Of a stretch of 40,832 nucleotides of DNA, positions 25,235-33,944 are shown one piece after another. The translations under genes were made by a program, and so were the position numbers. Position 1 is the first letter of the stretch. Every line of letters starts with the position of its first letter. The notes beneath the pieces were generated by a model that was given only the letters and a program-made list of their open reading frames with translations, was not told the origin of the DNA and ran no database searches. This DNA comes from Cyclobacteriaceae bacterium (GTDB lineage Bacteria; Bacteroidota; Bacteroidia; Cytophagales; Cyclobacteriaceae): assembly GCA_025055435.1 (NCBI GenBank), contig JANWWN010000027.1, forward strand, positions 1-40,832, in the 5' to 3' direction.

Positions 25235-26641
25235 ATGAATAACCAGCAACCTGAAGTACAATCTTTTTGGGCTTCCCTTAAGGATGCAATCCGCGGAACA
25301 GAGGCCGATTACACACGGGTGAGTTTGAAGCGCGCCATTTTTTTGTTGGCCGTTCCCATGATACTGGAACTGGTCATGGAATCCACCTTTGCCATTGTGG
25401 ACATATTTTTTGTTGGAAAACTGGGGGCATCGGCTGTAGCAACCGTTGGCCTTACGGAAACTTATCTCTATTTGTTGTATTCCATTGCCGGTGGATTGGC
25501 CACGGCAGTAACAGCTATTGTAGCCCGGCGGGTAGGTGAAAAGAATATTAAGCAGGCGGGGCTGTCGGCTGTGCAGTCGGTTATACTGGGTGTGCTGGCT
25601 TCTGTTCCTTTTGCCATTGCCGGTATTTTCTTTTCAACCGATTTGCTGAGGCTGATGGGTGCCGACGAATGGGCCTTGCAGGAAGGAATTACCTATACCC
25701 GTTGGATGCTGGGTGGTAATGCGGTTATCATGTTGTTGTTTGTTATCAATGCCGTGTTTCGCGGGGCAGGCGATGCTGCCATTGCCATGCGCGTATTGTG
25801 GATTGCCAATGGCATTAACATCTTACTCGACCCGGTTTTAATTTTCGGCTGGGGCCCGGTACCGGCACTGGGTATTGAGGGCGCAGCCATTGCCACTACC
25901 ATCGGCCGCGGAGCCGGAGTGGCATTGCAGCTTTTTTATCTGTTTAAAGGCGGAAAGCATTTGCAACTATCTGCACAACAGTTTGTGTGGCATGTTCAAA
26001 CCATGCTGCTCATTTTAAAAACTTCACTGGGCGGCATCGGGCAGTCGGTTGTGGCCACCACCTCGTGGATCTTTCTGATGCGCATACTGGCCGATGTAAG
26101 CAGCCAGGCGGTTGCCGGATCGACCATCACCATCCGCATGATGATGTTTACGCTGTTGCCGGCCTGGGGCTTATCGAATGCAGCAGCAACACTGGTTGGC
26201 CAAAATCTGGGGGCGGGTTACCCCGAAAGAGCAGAGGCAACCGTTTGGAAAATCGGAGTGTACAACATGATTTTTCTGCTCGGTGTTTCGGTGGTGTATT
26301 TTTTCTTTAACCGCGAACTGATGATGATCTTTACAAAAGATGAGCAGGTAGTTATTATCGGTGCAGAATGGCTTCGTATCTTATCTTATTCCTATTTTGT
26401 TTACGGGTGGTGGATGGTGGCCGTTCAGGCTTTTAACGGGGCCGGTGACACACAAACACCTACTAAAATCAACCTTATATTTTTCTGGCTTATCCAGATA
26501 CCCCTAAGCTGGTATCTGGCAATTCGGCTTAACTGGGGACACAGCGGAGTTTTCTGGGGCGTATTTATCTCCGAGACATCGGTGGGTATTTTTACGCTCT
26601 GGCTGTTTACGCGCGGAAGTTGGAAAAAATTTAACGTGTAA
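25235..26641 (+). CDS. MATE family efflux transporter
   Basis: A 468-residue inner-membrane multidrug/toxin exporter with two MatE domains of six helices each (about 35-240 and 255-460), preceded by a cytoplasmic N-terminal arm. Characteristic stretches are LAVPMILELVMESTFAIVDIFFVGKLGASAVATVGL in the first half and LPAWGLSNAAATLVGQNLGAGYPERA in the second, resembling the NorM/DinF-type Na+ or H+ antiporters. Substrate is not predictable. A TAACTTGC box 12 bases upstream may be its own promoter. Its stop codon abuts, base to base, the stop of a convergent small gene. Confidence 0.93.
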   Translation: MNNQQPEVQSFWASLKDAIRGTEADYTRVSLKRAIFLLAVPMILELVMESTFAIVDIFFVGKLGASAVATVGLTETYLYLLYSIAGGLATAVTAIVARRVGEKNIKQAGLSAVQSVILGVLASVPFAIAGIFFSTDLLRLMGADEWALQEGITYTRWMLGGNAVIMLLFVINAVFRGAGDAAIAMRVLWIANGINILLDPVLIFGWGPVPALGIEGAAIATTIGRGAGVALQLFYLFKGGKHLQLSAQQFVWHVQTMLLILKTSLGGIGQSVVATTSWIFLMRILADVSSQAVAGSTITIRMMMFTLLPAWGLSNAAATLVGQNLGAGYPERAEATVWKIGVYNMIFLLGVSVVYFFFNRELMMIFTKDEQVVIIGAEWLRILSYSYFVYGWWMVAVQAFNGAGDTQTPTKINLIFFWLIQIPLSWYLAIRLNWGHSGVFWGVFISETSVGIFTLWLFTRGSWKKFNV

Positions 26642-26848
26642 TTATTCCAGCTCCCTGATTTCAAAATCCTTTCCTTTTCCGTAGCGGATAAGGTCTTTTA
26701 AACGGTACGTTTCCAGCGTGTAAAGGTCTTTCACATCGAAGTCCCCGTCAGCACGGATATTTTCAATTGTAAAATCGTGTATTTCTCCATAGTTGATGAG
26801 CCGGTATTTTTTACCGGTTCGCAACACATCGAAAGCCAGACCCTTCAT
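26642..26848 (-). CDS. Small conserved-looking hypothetical protein
   Basis: A 68-residue acidic/basic soluble protein (MKGLAFDVLRTGKKYRLINYGEIHDFTIENI, ending KGKDFEIRELE). I do not recognise it by name. The pattern of alternating strands (KKYRLINYGEIHDFTIENIRADGDFDVKDL) suggests a small beta-barrel such as an SH3-like fold, an inference only. It lies 30 bases downstream of the GroES-like gene on the same strand, so they are probably co-transcribed. Its stop adjoins the MATE stop exactly, with no room for a terminator between them. Confidence 0.65.
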   Translation of the reverse strand: MKGLAFDVLRTGKKYRLINYGEIHDFTIENIRADGDFDVKDLYTLETYRLKDLIRYGKGKDFEIRELE

Positions 26849-26878
26849 GAAAAAAAAGGAAGACAGGATGATGAATTT

Positions 26879-27253
26879 TTACAAATCTTCTTCGCGTTCC
26901 AGCATCAGGATGGACGACTGCGGAACGATGAAGTACTTTTCACCTTCGTACATCACCTCAATGGCGCCTTTCTGCAGGAAGATGGCCAGGTCGCCTTCCT
27001 GCGCCTGAAGCGGGAGATATTTTACCTGTTCATCGCGACCCTTCCAGATGTCATCTTCATCGGCCGGAAGCGGCAGCGGATAGCCCGGCCCTACTTTGAT
27101 GACATAGCCGCTTTGAATTTTTTCTTTTTCCTGCACACCGGGCGGCAGGTATAAACCGCTTTCTGTTCGCTCAGATTGCTTGGCAGGCTTAATTAAAACG
27201 CGGTCGCCTACAACAATGAGTTTCTTGAGTTTATTGTCCGGGGTGAGTTTCAT
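26879..27253 (-). CDS. GroES-like co-chaperone family protein
   Basis: A 124-residue protein with the GroES (Cpn10) fold: the opening LKKLIVVGDRVLIKPAKQSERTESGLYLPPG is a near-textbook Cpn10 start, with a mobile-loop-like ERTESGLYLPPGVQEKEKIQSG segment, and it closes YEGEKYFIVPQSSILMLERE. It differs from true GroES by insertions (PLPLPADEDDIWKGRDEQVKYLPLQ) and is not next to groEL. A divergent paralogue of GroES rather than the canonical co-chaperonin is likely; its partner is unknown. Upstream of the 68-residue gene in the same unit. Confidence 0.85.
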   Translation of the reverse strand: MKLTPDNKLKKLIVVGDRVLIKPAKQSERTESGLYLPPGVQEKEKIQSGYVIKVGPGYPLPLPADEDDIWKGRDEQVKYLPLQAQEGDLAIFLQKGAIEVMYEGEKYFIVPQSSILMLEREEDL

Positions 27254-27388
27254 ATCGCTTTGCTTAACAATGCAAAGGTCTAAAGGAATTTCGAAAATCA
27301 GAACTCAGTAAACAATCCTTTTTCGTGACAGGCGGATGATGAATACATCGTATTTAGGGCGTTAACATAATTGTCCGTACATTTAGAT

Positions 27389-28066
27389 ATGAAAACACAC
27401 AGTACATTATTTATTATTTCCATTGGGTATTGGTTTATTGCTACGTATCAGTTGAGGGCGCAGCCTTTGCAACTGGATATCATGTTCCGATATGCCACTA
27501 CGAACCTTCGCGGTAATGCGGCATTAAGTAACAGCTCATCCATTTCTTTCATTACGGCAGGAGCAGGTATAAGGTGGGTTTTACATGATAAAAGTGCACT
27601 AAGTGCGGGCCTGATTTATGATAAAAAGGGAAGCAAGCAAAATATCAGCATAGAGCTGGACGACGGTGATGGTAATGTTTTTCTGTTTGATGGAACTGCC
27701 ACAAGTAACTTCTCTTACCTTACACTACCGGTAAGGTTTAATTACCAGTTTGGTAATAAAGTCAGACTGGAACTGGGCGGTGGGTTTTATACAGCATTTT
27801 TACTGAAACAGGAACTTCGGCAACGAATTTTTATCATCATGAACATCACCGAAGATCAAACGGATTTTTATAAGCGCCTCGACTTTGGCTTATCCGGATC
27901 GGTTGCGATTGTTTTGCCTGCATTCGAGAGGAGCTTTTTCAGGATAGGGGTGGAAAACAACCTGGGTTTAATGAATGTCAGCGATGTACCTGTAATGGAC
28001 AATGGAAGTATCCGCCATAATTCATTCAACGCCGTTATTACCTGGACTCAGGTAATTGGCAAATAG
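27389..28066 (+). CDS. Outer-membrane beta-barrel protein (PorT-like)
   Basis: A protein of about 225 residues with a signal peptide (MKTHSTLFIISIGYWFIATYQLRA), followed by strand-rich barrel sequence with outer-membrane character: FITAGAGIRWVLHDKSALSAGLIYDKKGSK, FSYLTLPVRFNYQFGNKVRLELGGGFYTAFLL and FGLSGSVAIVLPAFERSFFRIGVENNLGLMNV. This matches the PorT/outer-membrane beta-barrel group common in Bacteroidota. The ATG at 27389 is chosen over a TTG at 27371 because it places the signal at the very start. No ligand or enzyme motif is visible; it may be an envelope transport component of unknown substrate. Confidence 0.7.
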   Translation: MKTHSTLFIISIGYWFIATYQLRAQPLQLDIMFRYATTNLRGNAALSNSSSISFITAGAGIRWVLHDKSALSAGLIYDKKGSKQNISIELDDGDGNVFLFDGTATSNFSYLTLPVRFNYQFGNKVRLELGGGFYTAFLLKQELRQRIFIIMNITEDQTDFYKRLDFGLSGSVAIVLPAFERSFFRIGVENNLGLMNVSDVPVMDNGSIRHNSFNAVITWTQVIGK

Positions 28067-28085
28067 CAAGTCAGCAAAAGCGCAC

Positions 28086-29390
28086 TTACTCTTCCGATGC
28101 CCGCTCCACCAGTTTCGGGTCAATGGTCTTTGTTGTTTTGGCGCCCAGCTCTCTGATTTTTTCGGCCTTGCTTATCAGGTTACCCTTACCCTCATATAGC
28201 TTGCGCATGGCATCGGTGTAGGTTTCCTTTGTCTGATTAATCTGATGACCTATTTTTTTCAGATCTTCAACAAATGCTACAAACTTATCATACAGCTTTC
28301 CGCTTTCTTCCGCAATCTGAAAAGCATGCTGACTTTGTTTTTCCATTTTCCAGATGCTGGCAATGGTGCGCAAGGTGGCCAGTAAAGTAGTTGGACTAAC
28401 AATAACAATTCTTTTATCCCACGCAAAATTGAACAAATCCGTATCGGCCTGAAGTGCTGCCGCAAATGAAGCTTCAATCGGAACAAACATCAACACAAAG
28501 TCGGGGGTATTGAACTCAAGTGAACTGTAATAGTTTTTTTCGCTCAACAACTTCACATGACTTTTCATCGAATCCAGATGGGCTTTCAGATAATAATCAC
28601 GTTGCTCATCGTCATCGGCATTTACAAACTGTTCATAAGCCACCAGCGAAACTTTACTGTCAATAATAATATGCCGGTTATCCGGAAGCATAACGAGGTA
28701 ATCAGGCTTAATGGTTTCGCCTTCGGCATTTTTTACAACCACCTGCTTACGGTATTCACGGTCGCGAACCAGGCCGGACCGCTCCAGGATGGTTTCCAGA
28801 ATAACCTCTCCCCAATCACCCTGTTTCTTAATATCGCCTTTAAGCGCCCGGGTGAGGTTGTTGGCTTCTTCGCTGATTTTGTGATTCAGTTCATAAAGTT
28901 TCCTGACCTCTTCCCGAAGACTTATTTTATCGCGCAGCTCGCGGTCATACGTGTCTTCGACTTTTTTTTCAAAGGCAGTTATTTTTTCTTTCAGGGGCAT
29001 GAGCAAATCGGCTAAAGCGGTTTTGTTTTGCTCGGAAAATTTTTTTGACTTTTCTTCCAGAATACGATTAGCCAGATTTTCAAATTCCGCTTTAAAATGA
29101 TTTTGTAATTCAACGAATTCTTTCTGACGTTCAGCAAACCTCTCCTCCAAATTGCGATAATCCGATTCGGCTGCGGAAAGGCTACGGTTTAGCTCTTCAA
29201 TCCGAAGTCGTTCCTTTTCAAGTTTGCTTTCTAAATCGCTGATTGCCTGTTTTAATTCTGCATTTTTTTCCTGCTCAGTCTTCAGCAGCGATGCATTTTC
29301 CGCAACTGCGGCAACCATACGGGACCTGGCAACAAGCCACCCGGCCAAGCACCCTAAAACCAAACCCGTGAAAAGAAAAAGCCATTCCAT
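28086..29390 (-). CDS. rmuC: DNA recombination protein RmuC
   Basis: A 434-residue membrane-anchored protein. It has an N-terminal helix ([19 protein letters not shown]), a long coiled coil (about 25-125), then the RmuC domain (about 130-410) with the diagnostic [41 protein letters not shown] and [24 protein letters not shown] blocks. The domain belongs to the PD-(D/E)XK nuclease superfamily and RmuC limits certain rearrangements in E. coli. A -7 box (29398-29405) lies seven bases upstream of the ATG. The divergent neighbour is the ornithine aminotransferase gene. Firm assignment. Confidence 0.95.
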   Translation of the reverse strand: MEWLFLFTGLVLGCLAGWLVARSRMVAAVAENASLLKTEQEKNAELKQAISDLESKLEKERLRIEELNRSLSAAESDYRNLEERFAERQKEFVELQNHFKAEFENLANRILEEKSKKFSEQNKTALADLLMPLKEKITAFEKKVEDTYDRELRDKISLREEVRKLYELNHKISEEANNLTRALKGDIKKQGDWGEVILETILERSGLVRDREYRKQVVVKNAEGETIKPDYLVMLPDNRHIIIDSKVSLVAYEQFVNADDDEQRDYYLKAHLDSMKSHVKLLSEKNYYSSLEFNTPDFVLMFVPIEASFAAALQADTDLFNFAWDKRIVIVSPTTLLATLRTIASIWKMEKQSQHAFQIAEESGKLYDKFVAFVEDLKKIGHQINQTKETYTDAMRKLYEGKGNLISKAEKIRELGAKTTKTIDPKLVERASEE

Positions 29391-29397
29391 ATCTATA

Positions 29398-29405
29398 CAA
29401 AGTTA
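29398..29405 (-). promoter_or_regulatory. Candidate -7 box of rmuC
   Basis: Minus-strand TAACTTTG is a perfect TAnnTTTG element ending seven bases upstream of the rmuC ATG. The nearest CAAA/TTTG upstream is about 30 bases away, longer than ideal, so only the -7 part is well supported. Confidence 0.4.
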
Positions 29406-29514
29406 TCTTTTAATTGATTGGTTTTTATTCCCATTCAAAATAACCGGGCAATCCGGACACTTTTTGTCAGGTCCGATAACTTATGGCCCCTTACTTTACA
29501 AATCAGTAAATTGC

Positions 29515-30756
29515 ATGGCTATGACTACCTCCATCTCTTCCAGCCGTCAGGCCATTGAGCTTGAAAACCGGTACGGCGCGCACAACTACCATCCGCTGCC
29601 TGTGGTACTTACCCGCGGTGAAGGCGTTTTTCTGTGGGATGTGGAAGGAAAGCGCTATTTCGACTTTCTTTCGGCTTACAGCGCGGTAAATCAGGGTCAC
29701 TGCCATCCGCGCATTATCCATGCCCTTATCGAACAGGCGAAAGAGCTTACGTTAGTTTCGCGTGCGTTTTACAACGACAAACTGGGCCTGGCCGAAAAAT
29801 ATGTCTGCGAAACGTTTGGCTACGATAAAGCGCTGTTTATGAACAGCGGAGCCGAGGCCAACGAAACAGCCATCAAGCTGGCCCGTAAGTGGGGTTATAC
29901 CAAAAAAGGTATTCCCGATAACCAGGCTGTGATTGTTGCCGCACGCAGAAACTTTCATGGCCGCACCACCACCATCATCTCCGCCTCGTCCGATCCCTCG
30001 GCACGTAAAGGCTTCGGCCCTTTTATGCCCGGCTTTGAAATAGTAGAGTACGACAGCATACCTGCTCTTGAAAAGGCCTTGGCAAATCCCAACGTGTGTG
30101 GATTGTGGATCGAGCCGATCCAGGGTGAGGCCGGTGTTTATGTTCCTTCGGAAGGCTACCTGAAAGCAGCTGAGCACTTGTGCCGCAAAAACAATGTGCT
30201 TCTGATGATGGATGAAATACAAACAGGCATTGCCCGAACCGGCAAAATGCTGGCCAGCGACCACGAAGGTGTGCGACCGGATATTTTAATATTGGGCAAA
30301 GCATTAAGTGGAGGTGTGCTGCCCGTTTCGGTTGTTCTGGCAGACGATGACGTTATGCTGGTCATTCAGCCGGGTGAACATGGATCCACCTTTGGCGGCA
30401 ACCCGCTGGCAGCAGCTGTATGTATTGCTGCGCTGGAGGTGGTGAAAGACGAAAAACTGGCCGACAATGCACAACGACTAGGAATAGTTTTCCGCGAACG
30501 AATGAATAACCTGATCCGCAAAACAAGTCTGATTTCACTGGTGCGCGGAAAAGGCTTGCTCAATGCTATTGTTATTAATGATACTCCGCAAGGCGAAACC
30601 GCATGGAAGCTGTGTTTGAAGTTTGCCGAGCATGGTCTGCTGGCCAAGCCAACTCATGGTAACATCATCCGCCTTGCACCTCCTTTGGTCATTACCGAGG
30701 ATCAATTGCACGAAGGTTGCGACATTATCGAAAAATCGGTTTTATCCCTGTCGTAA
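29515..30756 (+). CDS. rocD: Ornithine aminotransferase
   Basis: A 413-residue PLP enzyme of the class III aminotransferases that converts ornithine plus 2-oxoglutarate to glutamate 5-semialdehyde and glutamate, linking arginine and proline metabolism. Landmarks are [23 protein letters not shown] (typical ornithine transaminase N-terminus), [19 protein letters not shown], the PLP aspartate in [14 protein letters not shown] (D233), the Schiff-base lysine K262 in [15 protein letters not shown], and [14 protein letters not shown]. The ATG at 29515 (or the second at 29521) gives normal length; the long in-frame extension upstream overlaps rmuC on the opposite strand and was rejected. Followed by a bidirectional terminator. 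Confidence 0.94.
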   Translation: MAMTTSISSSRQAIELENRYGAHNYHPLPVVLTRGEGVFLWDVEGKRYFDFLSAYSAVNQGHCHPRIIHALIEQAKELTLVSRAFYNDKLGLAEKYVCETFGYDKALFMNSGAEANETAIKLARKWGYTKKGIPDNQAVIVAARRNFHGRTTTIISASSDPSARKGFGPFMPGFEIVEYDSIPALEKALANPNVCGLWIEPIQGEAGVYVPSEGYLKAAEHLCRKNNVLLMMDEIQTGIARTGKMLASDHEGVRPDILILGKALSGGVLPVSVVLADDDVMLVIQPGEHGSTFGGNPLAAAVCIAALEVVKDEKLADNAQRLGIVFRERMNNLIRKTSLISLVRGKGLLNAIVINDTPQGETAWKLCLKFAEHGLLAKPTHGNIIRLAPPLVITEDQLHEGCDIIEKSVLSLS

Positions 30757-30777
30757 ACTGATTGGTGGAAAACAAAA

Positions 30778-30801
30778 AGGCTGCCCGAAAGCAGCCTTTT
30801 A
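30778..30801. terminator. Bidirectional terminator between rocD and the TonB receptor gene
   Basis: A perfect seven-base stem (AGGCTGC at 30778-30784 with GCAGCCT at 30791-30797) with a six-base loop is flanked by an A-run on the left and T residues on the right, so it can end transcription from both converging genes (rocD and the receptor, whose stop is at 30824). Confidence 0.8.
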
Positions 30802-30823
30802 TCGATTGTAAACCTAAGCAGAA

Positions 30824-33739
30824 TTATTCCTTTTTACGCGTGGCTTTAATGGGCACCGTACGGAACTGACCGAAGCTCATGTTGCCCTCCATGGTATCCT
30901 CTTTCACTACGGCATCAACCGAAATGGTTACCTCGTTTCCTCCAAAACTCAACGTGTAGGTGTACACCACGTTGTTTCCTGTTACGGTTACCGAGGTGAG
31001 GTTAACCGGCTGGGGCATGCGGTCACTTTTAATGGTGCCTGACCATTTTCCGTTTTCGCCTTTAGTAAAGGTTATGGTTCCGCCCGATGTTTGCGGGCCG
31101 CCTTCAACGGTATAGCTCCAGCTTCCGGATATGTCGGCCGGCTCAGCAGCCGGGTCAGCAGGAGCTGCCTGGCGTTGAGGCGTTTGTGCAGTTGCATTGC
31201 CCTGGCGTCCGCCTCCAAAAAATCCGCCGCGACCGCCTCCGGAAATATTTTGTGAGGGAGCTCCGGCATCTATATCTCCTCCCCCGTTTTCTTTCAGGTC
31301 ATCATTATTAACCGAGCGGCGCCTGCGGGGTTGTTCGTCAAAGCTCATTTTGCCGATTCGGTAGTTAAAGTTGATTCGCACACTGAATACATCCCTGATG
31401 TTCTTATTAAACTGATCGATCTGGGGGGTTTCGGTTTTGCCGCGAATGATAATCTGAGGAGTGAAAAAGTTTTCAATACCGATGCCGATACCGCCTTTTT
31501 TATTTTTAAACTCCCTGCGTGCTGCAATGCTGTAGGTTCCGAATCCGCCCTGATAGCCCTGTAAATTCACCTGACGCCCGCGGAAAAATCCGAATGCCTG
31601 CAGGGTCCACCGGTCGCTTAGTTTGTAATTACTGAACAATCTTCCACTCACAACCCAGCCGCTGTTGCTGGCCGAATACAACGGATCGGGCACATTGTTG
31701 TTTAGCACCGAATAAAACACATCGCCACCGCCACCCAGTGTAAGTTTTCCGATCATCACGTTACCGAAAACACTCAAGCCATAAGCGTTTTCTTCGCCAA
31801 TATTCTGATAGGTGATGAGTATAGTATCGCCACGGGCTTCACGCACACTTTGAATGGCATCGAAGGTATTGCGTGCAAAGGCTGATATATTCAGATAAGT
31901 GCTTTTAATGTTGGTGCTCAGCGATACCTCAAAATTGTCGGTCAATTCGGGAGTTAACTCCGGATTACCGATGGTTTGAAATAACGGATTAGGATTCTGA
32001 CGGTTTGGATTGAGGAACTGAATGGACGGCCTTCTGATTCGCCGGTTGTAGGAAAAGCGCAGCGTGCTGTTTTTTATTTTTTTCGAAAGGTTGATGCTGG
32101 GTACAAGATTACCAAATGAGGGGATATTTACTTCGGGCAGCCCTTCCGGATTGGCAAAGCTGGCATCAATGCGCGTGTATTCGTAACGTGCACCGGCTTT
32201 CAGGTTATAATTTCGCGGCAGCGACACGGTGTATGACAGATAGCCTGCTGTTACGTCCTGGCTATACCGGAAAATATTGCCAGAACTGTTACCCGGGTCG
32301 GGAATAAACTCTCCATCCGGACCTATTGCCGTAAAACTCTGATAATCGCTGGTAACATTCCTGATGATTTCCTTGGCCCCGATTTCTACAATTTGCTTAT
32401 CGTTGATGGGTGTCTGATAATCAGCCTGGAAAGTAATCTCTTCATTCAATCCTTTGTTGTCGTTTCTGCGGATAATATCCGGGATACCGTCACTATCATA
32501 CGATTTATTGGTAAAATCATCCGTGCGATCGTTGCGGCTGTACAACACGGACATACTAAATTCTTTGGAAGGCTTTGGGAACGTTCGGGTATAATCCACG
32601 TTCAGATCAATTGTACCGGAATTATTGACGGTTTTAACATCAGCCAGATCGGTACGGCTAAGCACATCATTAACCCGTGTTTCGGTGTAGAGCCCATCCT
32701 GATAACTGCGGCCGTTGCGCAATCCATATCGTACGGAAGCAGCAAGCGTATTATACTTGTTAATTTCGTAATCCCAGCCAAACTGATACCTGCCAAACAT
32801 ATCGGCATTACGGGTAGCGGCTCGTTGTAAATTAAGAATGGTATCCGCGCCAAAGGTGTACTGCTGGTTATCAAAGCTACCGGTTACATTGTAGTTGGCA
32901 CGGCCAAAGCCTCCAAGATTAAAGCCCATTTTACCTTTGCGGTAGTTACCGTTTAATCCCAGATTAGAACCGCGGTATCCCACTCCGGCATCCATATTAA
33001 GTGTTAATCCCTGTAAGGTATTTTTCTTGGTTATGATATTGATAATACCGGATGAACCCTCGGCATCGTATTTGGCCGAAGGCGAAGTAATCACCTCAAC
33101 AGATTTTATCTGATCGGCGGGAATTTGCTTGAGCGCATCCGCCACACTGCTGGCCATGATGGAGGAAGGCTTATTATTGATGAGCACCAGAATATTTGAG
33201 TTACCCCGCAGCGAAACATTTCCATCCAGGTCAACACTCAGCATAGGCACCCTGCGCAAAACATCGGCTGCATCACCGCCCTGGGCCGTAGCATCATTTT
33301 CTGCATTATATACCAGGCGGTCAACCTTTTCTTCTATCAGAGCGCGTTGGCCCTCCACTACAACTTCGCCCAGCATGGCGGTTTCTTCTTTAAAATTGAT
33401 TGTTCCCAAATCAATGTCTTTACGGTCAATGGTTACGGGTATTTCCTGGGTTTCATAGCCAATAAATGAAATAGCCACCGTGTATTTTCCGGAAGCGAGC
33501 CGGGTTACGGCAAATTTTCCTTTACTGTCGGCCACAGCCCCGTCAATTACGGTGCCGCTTTCATCCTTAACAGCAATCGTGGCAAATTCTACGGGCTGTT
33601 TGGTCCCTGCATCAATGATGGTTCCGGTTATTTTATTGTTACCTCTCGGACGTTCGGTTTGAGCATACGCTCCCAGGGTAAGCAGAAAGAAAACGATAAC
33701 AGAATGTAAACTTGGTCTCACGGTGAATTGATTTAACAC
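30824..33739 (-). CDS. TonB-dependent outer-membrane receptor with C-terminal calycin-like extension
   Basis: A 971-residue protein with a signal peptide (ending GAYAQ), a carboxypeptidase-regulatory-like domain (about 36-115), a TonB plug (about 125-230, with RRVPMLSVDLDGNVSLRGN) and a large barrel of the OMP_b-brl_3 type (about 240-800). A Gly/Arg/Gln-rich linker (about 804-868) follows the barrel, and then a separate 100-residue beta-rich domain (869-971, DISGSWSYTVEGG...VPIKATRKK) resembling the calycin-like domain seen in some Bacteroidota amidohydrolases. No ATG is available; GTG at 33739 or GTG at 33721 (which gives a tidy signal MRPSLHSVIVFFLLTLGA) are the candidate starts. Likely a surface receptor or transporter of unknown ligand, divergent from a LytS/LytTR pair. 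Confidence 0.9.
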   Translation of the reverse strand: MLNQFTVRPSLHSVIVFFLLTLGAYAQTERPRGNNKITGTIIDAGTKQPVEFATIAVKDESGTVIDGAVADSKGKFAVTRLASGKYTVAISFIGYETQEIPVTIDRKDIDLGTINFKEETAMLGEVVVEGQRALIEEKVDRLVYNAENDATAQGGDAADVLRRVPMLSVDLDGNVSLRGNSNILVLINNKPSSIMASSVADALKQIPADQIKSVEVITSPSAKYDAEGSSGIINIITKKNTLQGLTLNMDAGVGYRGSNLGLNGNYRKGKMGFNLGGFGRANYNVTGSFDNQQYTFGADTILNLQRAATRNADMFGRYQFGWDYEINKYNTLAASVRYGLRNGRSYQDGLYTETRVNDVLSRTDLADVKTVNNSGTIDLNVDYTRTFPKPSKEFSMSVLYSRNDRTDDFTNKSYDSDGIPDIIRRNDNKGLNEEITFQADYQTPINDKQIVEIGAKEIIRNVTSDYQSFTAIGPDGEFIPDPGNSSGNIFRYSQDVTAGYLSYTVSLPRNYNLKAGARYEYTRIDASFANPEGLPEVNIPSFGNLVPSINLSKKIKNSTLRFSYNRRIRRPSIQFLNPNRQNPNPLFQTIGNPELTPELTDNFEVSLSTNIKSTYLNISAFARNTFDAIQSVREARGDTILITYQNIGEENAYGLSVFGNVMIGKLTLGGGGDVFYSVLNNNVPDPLYSASNSGWVVSGRLFSNYKLSDRWTLQAFGFFRGRQVNLQGYQGGFGTYSIAARREFKNKKGGIGIGIENFFTPQIIIRGKTETPQIDQFNKNIRDVFSVRINFNYRIGKMSFDEQPRRRRSVNNDDLKENGGGDIDAGAPSQNISGGGRGGFFGGGRQGNATAQTPQRQAAPADPAAEPADISGSWSYTVEGGPQTSGGTITFTKGENGKWSGTIKSDRMPQPVNLTSVTVTGNNVVYTYTLSFGGNEVTISVDAVVKEDTMEGNMSFGQFRTVPIKATRKKE

Positions 33740-33894
33740 GATTAAGACTGCAAATCAAGTCTGAAAGTTTTGGAAACATCTGGGTATTAGACCAAAAGCC
33801 TGTAGCATTCGACAAAAACCCGTTTGACAGCTGTTTTATTTGGTTTTTCCCGTTAGTCGAACAGCTCGACCCGGAAGTCGAAAAAACCGTTCTG

Positions 33895-33928
33895 TTGGTT
33901 CACTTCATGAACGCCTCCTGTAGTTTTG
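33895..33928 (+). promoter_or_regulatory. Promoter of the LytS/LytTR pair
   Basis: TTG (33895-33897) and TAGTTTTG (33921-33928), a perfect TAnnTTTG element, are separated by 23 bases. The ATG of the kinase lies 16 bases past the box, so the leader is about 10 bases. Three GTT-containing sites upstream (33819-33827, 33849-33857, 33886-33894) resemble degenerate LytTR half-sites. Confidence 0.5.
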
Positions 33929-33944
33929 CAGTTATATCTGCATC

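Noticed and set aside
29224-29514. In-frame upstream extension of ornithine aminotransferase
   Set aside because: It overlaps the 5' end of rmuC and its promoter on the other strand, and the extra residues are not aminotransferase-like; the ATG at 29515 gives family length.
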